The position numbers and the translations under genes are program-made. This document shows, piece after piece, positions 11,244-23,197 of a stretch of 64,000 nt of DNA (its first letter is position 1; each line of letters starts with the position of its first letter). This DNA is from Plumapathes pennacea. Its lineage: Eukaryota; Cnidaria; Anthozoa; Antipatharia; Myriopathidae. The DNA lies in the NCBI GenBank assembly GCA_964036295.1, contig OZ038470.1, forward strand, positions 7,531,078-7,595,077, given 5' to 3'. The notes beneath the pieces were generated by a model. It worked only from the letters and a program-made list of their open reading frames with translations. It searched no databases and was not told the DNA's origin.

Positions 11244-12692
11244 TCAGTTTGTAATGTCCACATGGGCCATCATGAGATGAATCACAGTGGTCAGGAAGGG
11301 CATCACAAGAGTGATCAGAGCAACCTTGACAGTCGTCAGATCCATACCAAGAACTCGGAAACCCCTAGCATTAGTAAGGAACTTCAGAGCTTGTGCCAAA
11401 TCCTCTTCACTCTCAATCATGTACCCTTCCTCTTTCTGTGCTTCAAACTTCAACATCTGAACCGCCTCGGGTAGCTGTGCCATGACCTTTGATACCTTAG
11501 CCAGCAGGAAGAGAGGCAGGCTACACAGAACCAACATCTCGAAAAAGAGGCCCAATGCATTCGCTGCCACTTTAGCAATCGCGCCGTCGTCGAGCACGGT
11601 TCTTGTGTGTTTCTCTGGGGTAGGCTGAATTTGTGGGTCCTGGTTCTCCGAGACATTGGGTGCTGTATATACAGGGGCATTAATTAACACTGCTTTGTAA
11701 GGTTCGGTTACATTACTCCACACAATAAGCCTGGTTTGCTGCTGACTGGGGAATCTGGCTCCACTCCTCTGCATTCCTTGGGGGTCCACGTAAGTTTCGG
11801 TTTGATAGCCCTCAGTGTTTATTCTCTCGGCAAACGACAGTACAGCTGGTATCAGCACCACCAGCAGTATTCCAACTTGAAAGAGTAGGAACTTCTGGAA
11901 AGCTTTCTCGTTCTTTTGGATCAGTGCCATGATGTCCATGAACTCCGCCCGAGCTTGTTCTTTCTTGTTCCTTGGCCATCGCTGAATCTGGTGTTTGTAT
12001 TGTCGGATCTGAGTGTACGTTAAATAAATCGCGTACACAAAAGCCACGAACACAGGCAATCCAAAGAAGCGACTTAAAAACGACAGCGTCAAGTTCAAAA
12101 CGATGGTCCGTGTATCAAACGCTTGCTTACTTCTGGTGGCCAACTTCATTTGGATAAAGCGACAGACAAGTGGCACCACGAAAACAAACAGAACGATGGC
12201 TATCATGATCTTCCAGAGAGTTTTTTGTGCTTTCTTCCAATACTTTCGTGTGAGCCTTAAACTGGACAAAATCTTCCCAAAATGGCGTTTAGAGAAATAT
12301 GCCCAGCCCAGCACAAAAAGGACCACAAAACGAAGCGACCAGCACGCGTTCTTTACAGCGTTCAGGGTTTCCTTTAGCTCCTCGTCTACCAGAGTCCGGT
12401 TTTTAAACGCGCCCAGGTCGTACGGATAAATCACGAAGAGGCCGCAGAAAACGAGAAACCTACCCAAGGTGGACAACCTTCGCGCTGTTTTGCTGCTAGG
12501 GATTAGGAACGTCGTCCAAGTCAAATAATACCGCAACAACAGCAGATAACGCACGTAGATGTTTAACTCTACGAGTTTTTCGTCTTCTTCGTCGCTGTCA
12601 GAGTGCTCGTCTTCGTTTTGCACCACGGTTTTGTCACAGTCGTCTTCATGAACTTGGACGTCAATTTCGTTATCGTCAATGTACTTAACCAT
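11244..12692 (-). CDS. Seven-transmembrane protein, candidate gustatory-receptor-like (GRL) chemoreceptor superfamily member
   Basis: Intronless, 482 residues. The first ATG is at 12692; the open frame upstream of it has only a TTG. The N-terminal 40 residues are acidic. Seven hydrophobic helices fall near residues 76-95, 116-134, 159-180, 205-226, 266-288, 378-399 and 453-476. The long loop between helices 5 and 6 carries NVT and NVS sequons, so it would be extracellular if the N-terminus is cytoplasmic. That is the insect Gr/Or topology and the opposite of GPCRs. The end (ARGFRVLGMDL ... PFLTTVIHLMM) resembles the helix-7 region of Gr-like proteins, but the diagnostic TY...QF motif is not clearly kept. 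Gr-like proteins are known in cnidarians. An unrelated seven-helix family remains possible. The open frame and helices are certain; the family is tentative. Confidence 0.6.
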   Translation of the reverse strand: MVKYIDDNEIDVQVHEDDCDKTVVQNEDEHSDSDEEDEKLVELNIYVRYLLLLRYYLTWTTFLIPSSKTARRLSTLGRFLVFCGLFVIYPYDLGAFKNRTLVDEELKETLNAVKNACWSLRFVVLFVLGWAYFSKRHFGKILSSLRLTRKYWKKAQKTLWKIMIAIVLFVFVVPLVCRFIQMKLATRSKQAFDTRTIVLNLTLSFLSRFFGLPVFVAFVYAIYLTYTQIRQYKHQIQRWPRNKKEQARAEFMDIMALIQKNEKAFQKFLLFQVGILLVVLIPAVLSFAERINTEGYQTETYVDPQGMQRSGARFPSQQQTRLIVWSNVTEPYKAVLINAPVYTAPNVSENQDPQIQPTPEKHTRTVLDDGAIAKVAANALGLFFEMLVLCSLPLFLLAKVSKVMAQLPEAVQMLKFEAQKEEGYMIESEEDLAQALKFLTNARGFRVLGMDLTTVKVALITLVMPFLTTVIHLMMAHVDITN

Positions 12693-13465
12693 CTTGTCTC
12701 CACCGTAGCTGATGTGTTTCTGTTCGTTTTCGGGTAAATGAACAATTAAAAAAGTCCCAAGGAAACTTGGGGATTCCCCGACGCCTCTTCCAACGCTTTT
12801 GGCCAATCAGAGACGAGTATGTCCACCATCGGTTTCTCACGTGCCACGACGCGCGTCGAGGCATACGCCGGAAGTTCGTCGGAAAGCACGGCAAATTTCT
12901 TTTAATTCCTTTTCAACGAAAAGCAATTAGGCAATATGTGATCTAATATGCGATATTGTATCGATGACCTGAGCCTGTCAAGCTATCTCACACAATCCGG
13001 TTGCGTTTGAAACCGCAACTTATTTTCCGTTCGCGAAAATTTCTCTGTCCACACTAAAATCGTTTTGGATTCGTGAGTTAAACGCAACATTAAATATGAC
13101 GTCAGAGTTTTCAGAAATTTCCAATTTTGCCCGTACACACTACAAAATTGCGTTGAGAAAAAAAGAACAATGCTTTTAAGAAGTTCAAAGTTGCGTTTTC
13201 GTGACCGAAAATAGTGTGGACGGAAGGCCAAAACGGGAAAAACAGAGTTTTCAAAAAATTCCGGACAAGCCTCAGTCACGCGAGGCCTTTAGTGAGTGCG
13301 CGCGCGCCTGTGATGATGGTGTTCTGACCAGCAGGAAACCGTGTGGTTTGCCAAACCATGTGACAACGGTATATCACTACCTCTTCTTTATTGAGCTTAT
13401 TTATTGATGACAAAGATGGGATTTATGGTTACAAACTCGGGTGCTGTGCTGACTTTTGATCAACT
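12693..13465. other. Spacer between EIF3K and the GRL-like gene
   Basis: The part nearest 12692 should hold the GRL-like promoter; a GATTGG (CCAAT complement) is at 12803-12808. The stretch 12995-13250 contains inverted segments (CGGTTGCGTTTGAAACCGCAA ... TTGCGTTTTCGTGACCG, and GTCCACAC ... GTGTGGAC), typical of a degraded element. No coding exon seen. Confidence 0.45.
13387..13405 (-). terminator. EIF3K poly(A) signals
   Basis: On the minus strand AATAAA occurs at 13392-13387 and again at 13405-13400, about 60 to 80 bp after the EIF3K stop codon. Confidence 0.6.
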
Positions 13466-16400
13466 TCACCGGGCCTGAGCAATAATAGCAGCAACACCTG
13501 ATGAAAACAAAAAGTATTTTAACCAAAGTAGCAGTATAAATTATAAATTATTATTAGTAAGAGCAGTACTGTAATAGTAGTAGTAGTAGTAGTGGTTGTA
13601 GTAGTAATACTAAAAGTAGTTTGTAGTAGTAGTTTGTAGTAGTAGTTTGTAGTAGTAGTTTGTAGTAGTAGTTTGTAGTAGTAGTTTGTAGTAGTAGTTT
13701 GTAGTAGTAGTTTGTAGTGGTACTTTGTAGTGGTACTTTGTAGTAGTAGTTTGTAGTAGTAGTTTGTAGTGGTACTTTGTAGTAGTTTGTAGTAGTAGTT
13801 TGTAGTGGTACTTTGTAGTAGTAGTTTGTAGTGGTACTTTGTAGTAGTAGTTTGTAGTAGTAGTTTGTAGTGGTACTTTGTAGTAGTTTGTAGTAGTAGT
13901 TTGTAGTGGTACTTTGTAGTAGTAGTTTGTAGTGGTACTTTGTAGTAGTAGTTTGTAGTGGTACTTTGTAGTGGTACTTTGTAGTAGTAGTTTGTAGTGG
14001 TACTTTGTAGTGGTACTTTGTAGTAGTAGTTTGTAGTGGTACTTTGTAGTAGTAGTTTGTAGTGGTACTTTGTAGTGGTACTTTGTAGTAGTAGTTTGTA
14101 GTGGTACTTTGTAGTAGTACTTTGTAGTGGTACTTTGTAGTGGTACTTTGTAGTAGTAGTTTGTAGTGGTACTTTGTAGTAGTAGTTTGTAGTGGTACTT
14201 TGTAGTAGTAGTTTGTAGTAGTACTTTGTAGTAGTAGTTTGTAGTGGTACTTTGTAGTAGTAGTAGTAGCAGCCCCTCAGCAGCAGTTGTGTAGCAAACG
14301 ATTCTCACTGAATGCCATCAGTCCCTATCACCCCAAGCTAGGTGAATTAAGTTATGAGAAGAGGGGAACCCAAAGGCGAGAGGAAGCGGAAGTGGGTCCA
14401 AGTGATCACTATGGGGAGGAGGTTGGGGAGCCAAAAATCCTTCTGTTTTACGACAAAACAGATATCTAGAGCGTGATGGTGTAATTTAGACTTTTCAGGG
14501 ACCAGTTGTTCAAAAGGCACTTAAGGACATTCACGCCAAAAACTTCTAACGTTCATAATTTTTTCAAATTTCTACAATAGTATCCAAGAACCATGTTTTG
14601 TTAACATCTGTGCTGTGCGTGCATGACATTGCATTGCGTCATTCATTGTTAATACGTGCGCAGAAAATGTGCGCATAAACAATCCGCATGAACGTCCTTA
14701 AGCTAATCCTGGACTAGGTCTAAACTTTGTTGTCACTTTTGAGCTTGAAAATGAAAAAGTTTCATTCACAAAACAACTTCTTTCATGCGTTTTGAACTAA
14801 AACAAGTCTCTTAGTCGGTCTTTTATCAAAACTTTGCCATTTATTGGCCAAGAAATTGAGAGAAAAAATTGGTTAATCCTGCCCAGGCCTAGGGATTGCA
14901 TAACACACTCTCCCACAGCATAAAAGCTCACCGATATTCCAGCGTGTGAGATATTCAGGTGTTCGTACTTTGCGGCAGCAGTGAAAATAGTAGTATTGTT
15001 AGCATTGGTTACAAGAATTAAACTCACTGTCAAAGTCGAGTTTTTCAGCGATGTTCTTGGACTTGATGTACTCTTCTTGGTTTGTGATGAACACTTTCTC
15101 TTCCTTGGTGACCCAACTGCTATCAGATATCCAGCGTTGAAGTTCCTCCCCTTTGGACAATGAAAAGATGTCAAATACAGGGCTGGAATAACTACAGGTG
15201 TCTTGTTGTCAATTGTTTGGTTAGTATGCTTAGTTGTTCTGCGTTCAGTTGTGCGGTGTTTTGTCTCTGTGTGGTTAAATCAAGCCAGTTTTCACTTAAT
15301 GGAATAATTCAGTTCTGGATGAAAATACTGCAAACCAAGCATACAACATAAAAGGGACTTCCAAAAGGCCAAATCACACATAGTACTGTTGCTGTAGCCA
15401 AAGTCTGCCAATGGATCTGTATGGCACTGCTGTTTACAGTTTCAATCTACCCGTGTAACAATTCAGGGAGGAAAAATATTTCCTTTCTGTGGTATACATG
15501 TTCCTATAAACTAACTATTAACATTGAACATAGTATTTGCATTTGCATTATTTTAATTGTACAGTGGTCTTCAAAACAGTTTGCTGCATCGCTTCCCATA
15601 CACATATATGTATGTTGCACTTTCTTGAAGGTCAAGGTTTTCATGTGAACTTTCTTTCATGGCATTGGACTGTCTTCAGTATCAAAAATATGCTTCATGC
15701 ACTCACATTTGAGTAAGAAACTGAGTTTCAAGGTCATTTTCTCCAACTTTCACATTTTTTATTTTGAATGCTCACTCAATCAATTTGTGTAATGATTATA
15801 ATAAGGGCTGATCATGTCAAGAGAAATAATTTCATTTGAATCATTGTCATCTTACCCTGAAGACCTCCAAGAAGATCAGACACAAGGGCCACGTCAAGGG
15901 ACTGGTATGTTATTCCTATTATATACGTGATGTCTGAAATGGAAAGCAATTCATTTGTATTGTCACTCAACTGTACCATATTTATCTTGCTGCACTTTCT
16001 ACAAAGTATTCTACCTGAGTGTGTATAGTTATACTTACAGTGGAACCTCCCTGAGTGACCACCTCCTGCAGTATAAGTGATCACCTCCTACAGTATAAGT
16101 GACCACCTCCTGTAGTATAAGTGACCACCTCCTACAGTATAAGTGACCACCTCCTACAGTATAAGTGACCACCTCCTACAGTATAAGTGACCACCTCCTA
16201 CAGTATAAGTGACCACCTCCTACAGTATAAGTGACCACCTCCTACAGTATAAGTGACCACCTCCTGCAGTATAAGTGACCACCTCCTACAGTATAAGTGA
16301 CCACCTCCTACAGTATAAGTGACCACCTCCTACAGTATAAGTGACCACCTCCTGCAGTATAAGTGACCACCTCCTACAGTATAAGTGACCACCTCCTACA

Positions 16401-18432
16401 GTATAAGTGACCACCTCCTACAGTATAAGTGACCACCTCCTACAGTATAAGTGACCACCTCCTACAGTATAAGTGACCACCTCCTGCAGTATAAGTGACC
16501 ACCTCCTACAGTATAAGTGATCACCTCCTACAGTATAAGTGACCACCTCCTACAGTATAAGTGACCACCTCCTACAGTATAAGTGACCACCTCCTACAGT
16601 ATAAGTGACCACCTCCTACAGTATAAGTGACCACCTCCTACAGTATAAGTGACCACCTCCTACAGTATAAGTGATCACCTCCTACAGTATAAGTGACCAC
16701 CTCCTACAGTATAAGTGACCACCTCCTACAGTATAAGTGACCACCTCCTACAGTATAAGTGACCACCTCCTACAGTATAAGTGACCACCTCCTACAGTAT
16801 AAGTGATCACCTCCTACAGTATAAGTGACCACCTCCTACAGTATAAGTGACCACCTCCTACAGTATAAGTGACCACCTCCTACAGTATAAGTGACCACCT
16901 CCTACAGTATAAGTGACCACCTCCTGCAGTATAAGTGACCACCTCCTACAGTATAAGTGACCACCTCCTACAGTATAAGTGACCACCTCCTACAGTATAA
17001 GTGACCACCTCCTACAGTATAAGTGATCACCTCCTACAGTATAAGTGACCACCTCCTACAGTATAAGTGATCACCTCCTACAGTATAAGTGACCACCTCC
17101 TACAGTATAAGTGACCACCTCCTACAGTATAAGTGACCACCTCCTACAGTATAAGTGACATGCCCTCTTACCAAATGACCAATTTGTCCCTCAGCCAAAT
17201 TACTAATAGTGAAACCTCTTATAAGCGATCACAACCATCTTTGAGGCTCACTGTTTGAGATTTTCTATGATTGCTTTTTTACCTCTGGTAAACAACCACT
17301 CTATGCTCCCAAAGAGCAATTTTCTGAGCAAGGACTATTAACTTTTTTGCAGTAACCAGACCGTACAAAACACTGACACAATGTATAATGTAATGTGCAA
17401 CAGGTCACAAGGTTGATTTCTAAAAACTTACAGCAAGGTGTTATTCATTCACTAAAACTGCATTATGGATCTCACTTTGGCCTCCAATGATGAGAAATTC
17501 CTGTAAGTGACCACCTCCTGTAAGCAACCACTTCAGGCTGAAGGAAGGGTGGTTGCTTATGGGAGGTTCCACTGTATGATATATGTGAATGTCTCCTAAA
17601 TGAACAGCCCATGATTTCTTATTACTAAACATGCTTCAAAAAACCCTTATAGGCCAAAAGCTCTATTTTGCTGAGTGAGCACTTTCTCTTACATTTTCTT
17701 ATTGCTTCATGGAATCCAACAATTCCTTCAACCATGGATTCATTTTCAGCCAGATATTTCTGAAAAATAATGGACAAATCAAATAATTTTAGTGAATCTT
17801 CTGCAGATTATCTGCCTCAACCATGTTGTTTAAGTCTGAACTTGAGTGATTAGAAAATACAAACTTCATACAGCCACTCTCCTCACACATAAACAAGCAC
17901 TAATGAAAAAAAACCATAGTACATGAGCCTGCACACACAAATCTTAACATATATAAACTCAGATCACTATACTGCGACTTACTGTTTCTCTTTACCATTC
18001 ACTTACCCAAGCCTCTACAAAGTTGCATGTCTCCAGGAGGTCAGCCAGCTTAATCACATTCCCAATTGCAGGTTCATTTTGCTGTACACAAGTGTTGTTT
18101 CAAGTTAAGAAATCCACACGACACTATTTTACATCTGTGAAATATATTTATAGTGTGTATATATCACAGTCAATCCTGAAAAGGTTGTCCAGTTGAAATA
18201 TATATTTAGGCAGTTATATCTATCACGTGACCACTGAGAAACACAGTATAACGACAAAGAATTACATTAAGTCGGCCTGTTTATATAATTTTATGGTTGC
18301 TAGTCATTAGAATGGTAAAACCAATAGCATTTTAGAGTATTTGCAGTTTAAAACATGATAGTTTTAGGTGGTCACGTGACAGATATATTTGTATATTTAT
18401 ATATTTAGACTGGACAACCTTTTCGGGATTGA

Positions 18433-18489
<57 letters not shown>

Positions 18490-20553
18490 TAATTATTATA
18501 TAGTTATATATAGCAGCAACCACAGGACTAATGGTACATGTACATTAATTTTAGAATCCTGAGCTATCCAGCATATCTCTGTATCCACTTTCTCTCTGAA
18601 CACCACATAAACAAACTTCCCAAGGTATAAAATAAAGCAAAAGCTTAGTTTATATTAAAAACAAGGTATTTATATAAGGCAGTGTTTGACATTGTTTGGT
18701 GACCCTAGTGACTCAAAAGCTGATCTATCCAAAATCAAAACATGCAGCATCAGTGAGAACCCGAGGTTTATAATATGGAACTATATAGTACAGGGCCCGG
18801 TTTTTCAAAGCACGATTAGGCTAATCCTGGATTAGGTCTTAACTTTCATGTCATTTATATGCCTGCAAATGTGAAGGTTTCATCCACAACAACTTCCTTC
18901 ATGCGTTTTTAAGCTGGAACAAGCTTTTTAATCCATCTTCCAACAAAACTCTGCAGTTTATTGGCAGAGAGGTCGAGAGAAAGAATTTTGTTAATCCTGG
19001 ATTAGCTTAATCAGCTTTCGAAAAACCGGGCCCAGTGCAACAAAGTAAAATACAGACCAGTATGAATGTGGATATCATGAGGTCAATGTAAAGAATGTGT
19101 TACTGTTGGCTGACATTTTAAAGGTTAGTTCTTCACAGAAGCAAAGAGGTACAACACTTCTTACGTACTGGTACAGTTTTACACGATATTCTGTGTTTCA
19201 CATGTCCATAAGGATACATTAGCATCATCAATAAGGCATCTACACATGATGAAATCAGCATTAGGAAGGGTCATCAAGGACTTCAGTAAAATTTGCATCG
19301 TTACTGTTGCTTGGTAATAGGCAGGATTGAACTGATATCTGAAGAAAACAACACCATATCAATAATAATGCAAAGGATTAGTGCACCTGATTGACACAAG
19401 CAGTTTGACATCTCGTGTCTGGAAGTACCCTGTTATGGGTAATAAATATTTAGTTAGAGTGTTTGTACATCTTTGGAAGAGAGTTCAGAGTAAATGGACT
19501 TTTGTACTTACAACTTCAGCACAGCCAGGTTTGCATCCAAGTCATATGCATTTTCACAAACCTGCAAATGATACAGTATATACAAAGTAACCCGTCTACA
19601 TGTATTCCTGCTGAGTTCACCATGCATTCAAATTCTATGGACTGGATAGTTTTATCCATAAGTAAGTAAATAATAAGTTTATTTGACTTGAGGTACAAAC
19701 TATTTAGCACAGATTAGGGCCAAGTGCTGAAAGGTAAAAAAAAAAATCTAGTGTGTGTGTGCATTACTATCAAAAAATATAATTTACATTAAATAATTTA
19801 CAGTACAAAGTGGGTTGAAGTGGTTAGATTATCAGTTCTCTTAACACTACTCATTCATTTTGTCCAGGGTAGATTGCGAGAATTAGGTGATCTCTTGCTT
19901 GGGTTCAATATAGTCAGACTATTGAAATCTCCTAACACTAAGTTAAGAGAATTAGGTGCTCTTTTGCTGGGGTTTATGCTGGTCAGACCATCAATTCTCC
20001 TATTAAACACTACTCACACAGTTTGTTTAGGGCAAGTTAGCAACAAACCTGTTGGTGAACGTACTGCTCTAGTGTTGTCAAGTGCTCTGGGTTGTACCTG
20101 TGAACAACACATCAAACAATCAATCAATCAGTATCACCAGCTCGAAGAACCCCTCCTATTGAGGACAAAATTTTGAGACATGCGAAGGCCCTGTTGGAAT
20201 TGGAAAATGATAAAATCGGAAAAATCTACCATTAACCTGACAGTTTAGTACACGAAAAGTTTTTTCTACTGTTTGCGGATTTATAGAAGGTTACACACGA
20301 AATCCTGGGAAGAAATAAGCAACAAAAGTTTGTTGAAAGACAATTTATTATCGTAGTAGCAAATTAACACGTGTATTAATTTTATCAAATGTCAGAACAA
20401 GAAAAAAAGCCACGAGAGACGCACAGAAAATAGAGAATAAGTTGCTTTGTGCGTCTGAAAAAGTATAGAGATAGTCTTGTGAGTGTCGAACGGACCGTAC
20501 CTGTCAATACCCTTTAAAAACTCTGCCACTCTCGTCTTCGCCTCTTCCGCCAT
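13466..20553 (-). CDS. EIF3K: Eukaryotic translation initiation factor 3 subunit K
   Basis: Nine short exons: 20553-20501, 20097-20049, 19561-19512, 19338-19218, 18081-18007, 17759-17693, 15933-15856, 15150-15028, 13497-13466. They join in frame to 215 residues (human protein 218). The protein starts [17 protein letters not shown], continues [34 protein letters not shown] and [10 protein letters not shown], and ends with a WISDSSWVT...[17 protein letters not shown] winged-helix part. These match eIF3k, the small HAM/winged-helix subunit of the eIF3 complex on the 40S ribosome. The tiny last exon ([10 protein letters not shown], stop) lies beyond a large minisatellite. Ten kilobases of unrelated repeat expansion inside such a compact gene is striking. 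Confidence 0.95.
13620..14263. repeat. 13-bp minisatellite with two monomer types, in the last EIF3K intron
   Basis: About 50 units alternate between TTTGTAGTAGTAG and TTTGTAGTGGTAC, with a few TTTGTAGTAGTAC hybrids and a few 10-bp TTTGTAGTAG units. A (TAG)n tract precedes it at 13577-13594. The two main types are interleaved rather than in blocks. The minus-strand open frame through the array is an artefact of a stop-free repeat. Confidence 0.9.
14503..14890. mobile_element. Degraded relative of the GGGCCCGG MITE family
   Basis: 14697-14885 aligns with 18820-19015: TTAAGCTAATCCTGGACTAGG, CATTCACAAAACAACTTCTTTCATGCGTTTT, TTTATTGGCCAAGAAATTGAGAGAAA. The left part is interrupted by unrelated sequence and the perfect termini are gone. 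It lies in the last EIF3K intron. Confidence 0.5.
16036..17576. mobile_element. TA-flanked inverted-repeat element containing the 22-bp satellite
   Basis: Left end TACAGTGGAACCTCCC (16036-16051) is the exact inverse of right end GGGAGGTTCCACTGTA (17561-17576). The terminal TA pairs fit a TA target duplication. Next to both ends are non-array versions of the motif (CTGAGTGACCACCTCC at left; TAAGTGACCACCTCCTGTAAGCAACC at right), so the satellite looks like an internal amplification of the element's own subterminal sequence. It is in the EIF3K intron between exons 6 and 7. No transposase. Confidence 0.8.
16056..17157. repeat. 22-bp satellite array, about 50 copies
   Basis: The unit CCTCCTACAGTATAAGTGACCA repeats almost perfectly for 1.1 kb. 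The only recurrent variants are TGCAG for TACAG and GATCAC for GACCAC. The very low divergence implies recent expansion or ongoing homogenisation. Confidence 0.95.
18435..18484. repeat. (TA)n microsatellite
   Basis: About 25 TA dinucleotides in the EIF3K intron between exons 4 and 5. Flanking segments 18170-18210 and 18373-18432 are inverted relatives (CAGTCAATCCTGAAAAGGTTGTCCAG ... CTGGACAACCTTTTCGGGATTGACTG), so the tract sits at the edge of a foldback element. Confidence 0.8.
18793..19033. mobile_element. MITE, family GGGCCCGG (copy 2)
   Basis: A 241-bp element with ends GGGCCCGGTTTTTCAAA and TTTCGAAAAACCGGGCCC. Inverted relative to 3104-3345 and similar over the whole length. It is in the EIF3K intron between exons 4 and 5. 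Confidence 0.8.
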
Positions 20554-23160
20554 GTTGGATTTTCAAGAGAAGGAGACTGGTAAGGAGTAGGACAGAAAAG
20601 ACCGAGGGTAGCTGGACGGAATCTCAATTCCCAGGTCCCCCGCAATCTTCCAGCCAGAGAGGACAAGACGCTGAAATTTTATCCTATTCTCATGTAAAAT
20701 ATTATTTGACTGTCCCCCAATATTTTTGAGTTCTCACCGACGTATTCTTTGCGTATTTTCTCCAACTTAGGGTTCGGTCGCACTCGGAAATTTAGTCCAT
20801 ATAATAACTCAGCATCGAGAACACTACGACGGCTTCTTCAATGTTTGGTAGAAACTTGCTGACATTTATTTCTGGCACTTCAAATGATGAAAATGTCGAT
20901 ATTAATGTCGTTGAAGTTACGAGTGCGACCGGAACCTTACTCATTAAAGACTTCAAGCTCTGCCACAACCATGCATGGAAGCAAAGAATTTTTAAAATGA
21001 ATATGTGCAGCTTTGTACTTCACACGTGTCTCTTGTCGTCGCTTGTCAGTAGTGGCACTTTTAACTCAAATTCTTAGAATTCCACAAACCATCCGAGGCA
21101 ATTCACTTGACCCGTCATGACGTCAGTCTAGAGTGTTCTGACGCACCAGTGTAATGGTCTGAATACCGAACATTGCTACCTCGAAATACTTGCAAAGAGT
21201 GCAATGCGTTTCTATGAAGAAGAAAGGTCGACTTCACCAAGAGCCGCAGCAGTGTGTTGAGATCGCGTGAGACCAAAATCATGGTTAGCAACCAAAAATC
21301 GTAAATTTGAATTCCTTTCATGCGCCTCAATCGAAATTCAGGTCGCATGGTTTGCTTCAGGCGTGCGTACGTTTGCGTTTCTCATCAGAGTCATTAAGAG
21401 ACAATATTTCTAAAAGTAAACAACACGGTAAAAATAACAACCGGTGTGAATGGGATTTTTGAAGGGTCACTATCTTCATTTTCGGTGCATGACAACGTTG
21501 ACTCGATCTGTCAAAATTTCCTCTTTCAATTTAAAACGCACTTACTTGACGATATAGCGACTGATGATGTACACAGTCGCGGTGTTCATCAAATCAAGAC
21601 ATTGTGGCTCGCCTTATGATAACGAATGCCACGGTATGTTTGCCAACAAGCTGTTTGATCGGCGTTTTTGTCAAAACACTTTTTCGCTTATCTTTGTGAG
21701 AAATGGTTGATAATGCCCCTCCAATTGGTTAAGTAAACGCTTTTTAAACACTTGTCTTCCAAGCACAGTCCACCGTGTGAAATGTTGAAAAGTTTGTTGG
21801 CCAATCGACTTGATTAACAGTGTTCTCATAGTTTCCGTTTCTTGAAGTGATGAACTTTCTGTGTTTTGTCAACTACGTAAACATTTTATCAGCCCAGTGT
21901 TAAAACTAACTTCTGAATCTGCACTGGAGCACGGAACAATGACAACAAGTTTTCACTAACAGCTTCAGTGGAAGAAATTCTTGCATGAGCAGCCATTTCC
22001 GGCCCGCGTCTCCAACAAAATACCTAACTTACAGGGGGCGGGTTGCATGCCGCTTTTTGGTACGAAGACTTTTGGATTCTCTAAATGATATAGTAGAATG
22101 ACATCTTTGTCAACATATCGCCACTATAATGGATCATTGTTTGGCCTCTTTTGTCCCTTCCCAGCTTTTAAATATCTTTTTAGAAAATGAACGGCTGCGG
22201 CTGTCAGAAAAAGAGTACTATTCTAACTAAGACACTTCCTGCAAGGAGCTTCCGAAGTTACACTTATCCGACAGGGTTTATCTGCATGAGGACTGAAGGG
22301 ATTTAGGGTTTGGGAGCCATGATAATAAACACATGGTTGAAGGTCACGCTAGTACACGCTACTCCTTCCTTCCTCCCTTCCTTTCTGGCTTCCTTATGCA
22401 TTTTAGTTTTGATATTTCCCTTCTTTAGTTTGTTGTCAAAAAAACGCAACAATAATAATATCATGAGGAGTGACCAATACCATGCCTGCCTTACTGCAGG
22501 TATTTTGACTAACCGGCAGCGCTCTCGCCAGCTAGTAAATAGCGTCTTCTAGGAGTTAAAGCAAACTGGGGAGCCATAAATGCTGACGGAGACCATTCGT
22601 TGCGTTTGTGTACTAACGTACTGGTCGAGTCTGCAGCTGCTGCGCATAGATCTGCAGACAACGTGGACAATGGAAAGCAAACAAGTCATCGCCCGCTCCA
22701 CAGAAGGTCGCCTCTTTCAAAGAGAAAACGAGTAAATACTGTCGAAAAAACATCGAATCAAGATAAAGCGCTGTCATATGAAAAGAACGCAGAGAAAGAG
22801 AGAAAGCTTAAAAGTCAATCGAGAGTAAGAAAGAAGAGAAGGAAAGATATGGCATTATAAAGTGGCAGTATCTTAGACCGCAGAAAATTCTCAGTAGTCA
22901 AAAGTCTCTGTGTGGGCCGGGTGATAGAGGCGTGGAAGAGAACGCCATCCAAGAATACGTGGTGCCGGGCTTAAGCGGATAAACACGAGTCCGACAAACA
23001 CTTTGAACCGCCAGCAGCTGATAGTTGTAGCTGTAATTATTTGAATAAACGGTATGTTGCGCGGGTCTAAAGTATGCAAGAGGAAAAATAACCATGTATA
23101 TCGACCGCAGATTACATATTGCCAACGAATGGGAGTCTCAATGAGTTGTTTCTCGTTTCA

Positions 23161-23197
<37 letters not shown>

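Noticed and set aside
12693..12806. 38-residue N-terminal extension of the GRL-like protein
   Set aside because: The extension would have to start at TTG; the first ATG is at 12692 and fits the acidic N-terminus.
13610..14308. 232-residue Tyr/Lys/Thr repeat open frame on the minus strand
   Set aside because: It is a stop-free reading of the 13-bp intronic minisatellite inside EIF3K.
16056..17157. CRISPR-like array
   Set aside because: The 22-bp units are contiguous with no unique spacers, in a eukaryotic intron.
22600..22860. 86-codon basic open frame in the EIF3K-HLX spacer
   Set aside because: It begins with TTG, has no ATG start, no splice or family support, and a Lys/Arg/Ser bias typical of AT-rich chance frames.
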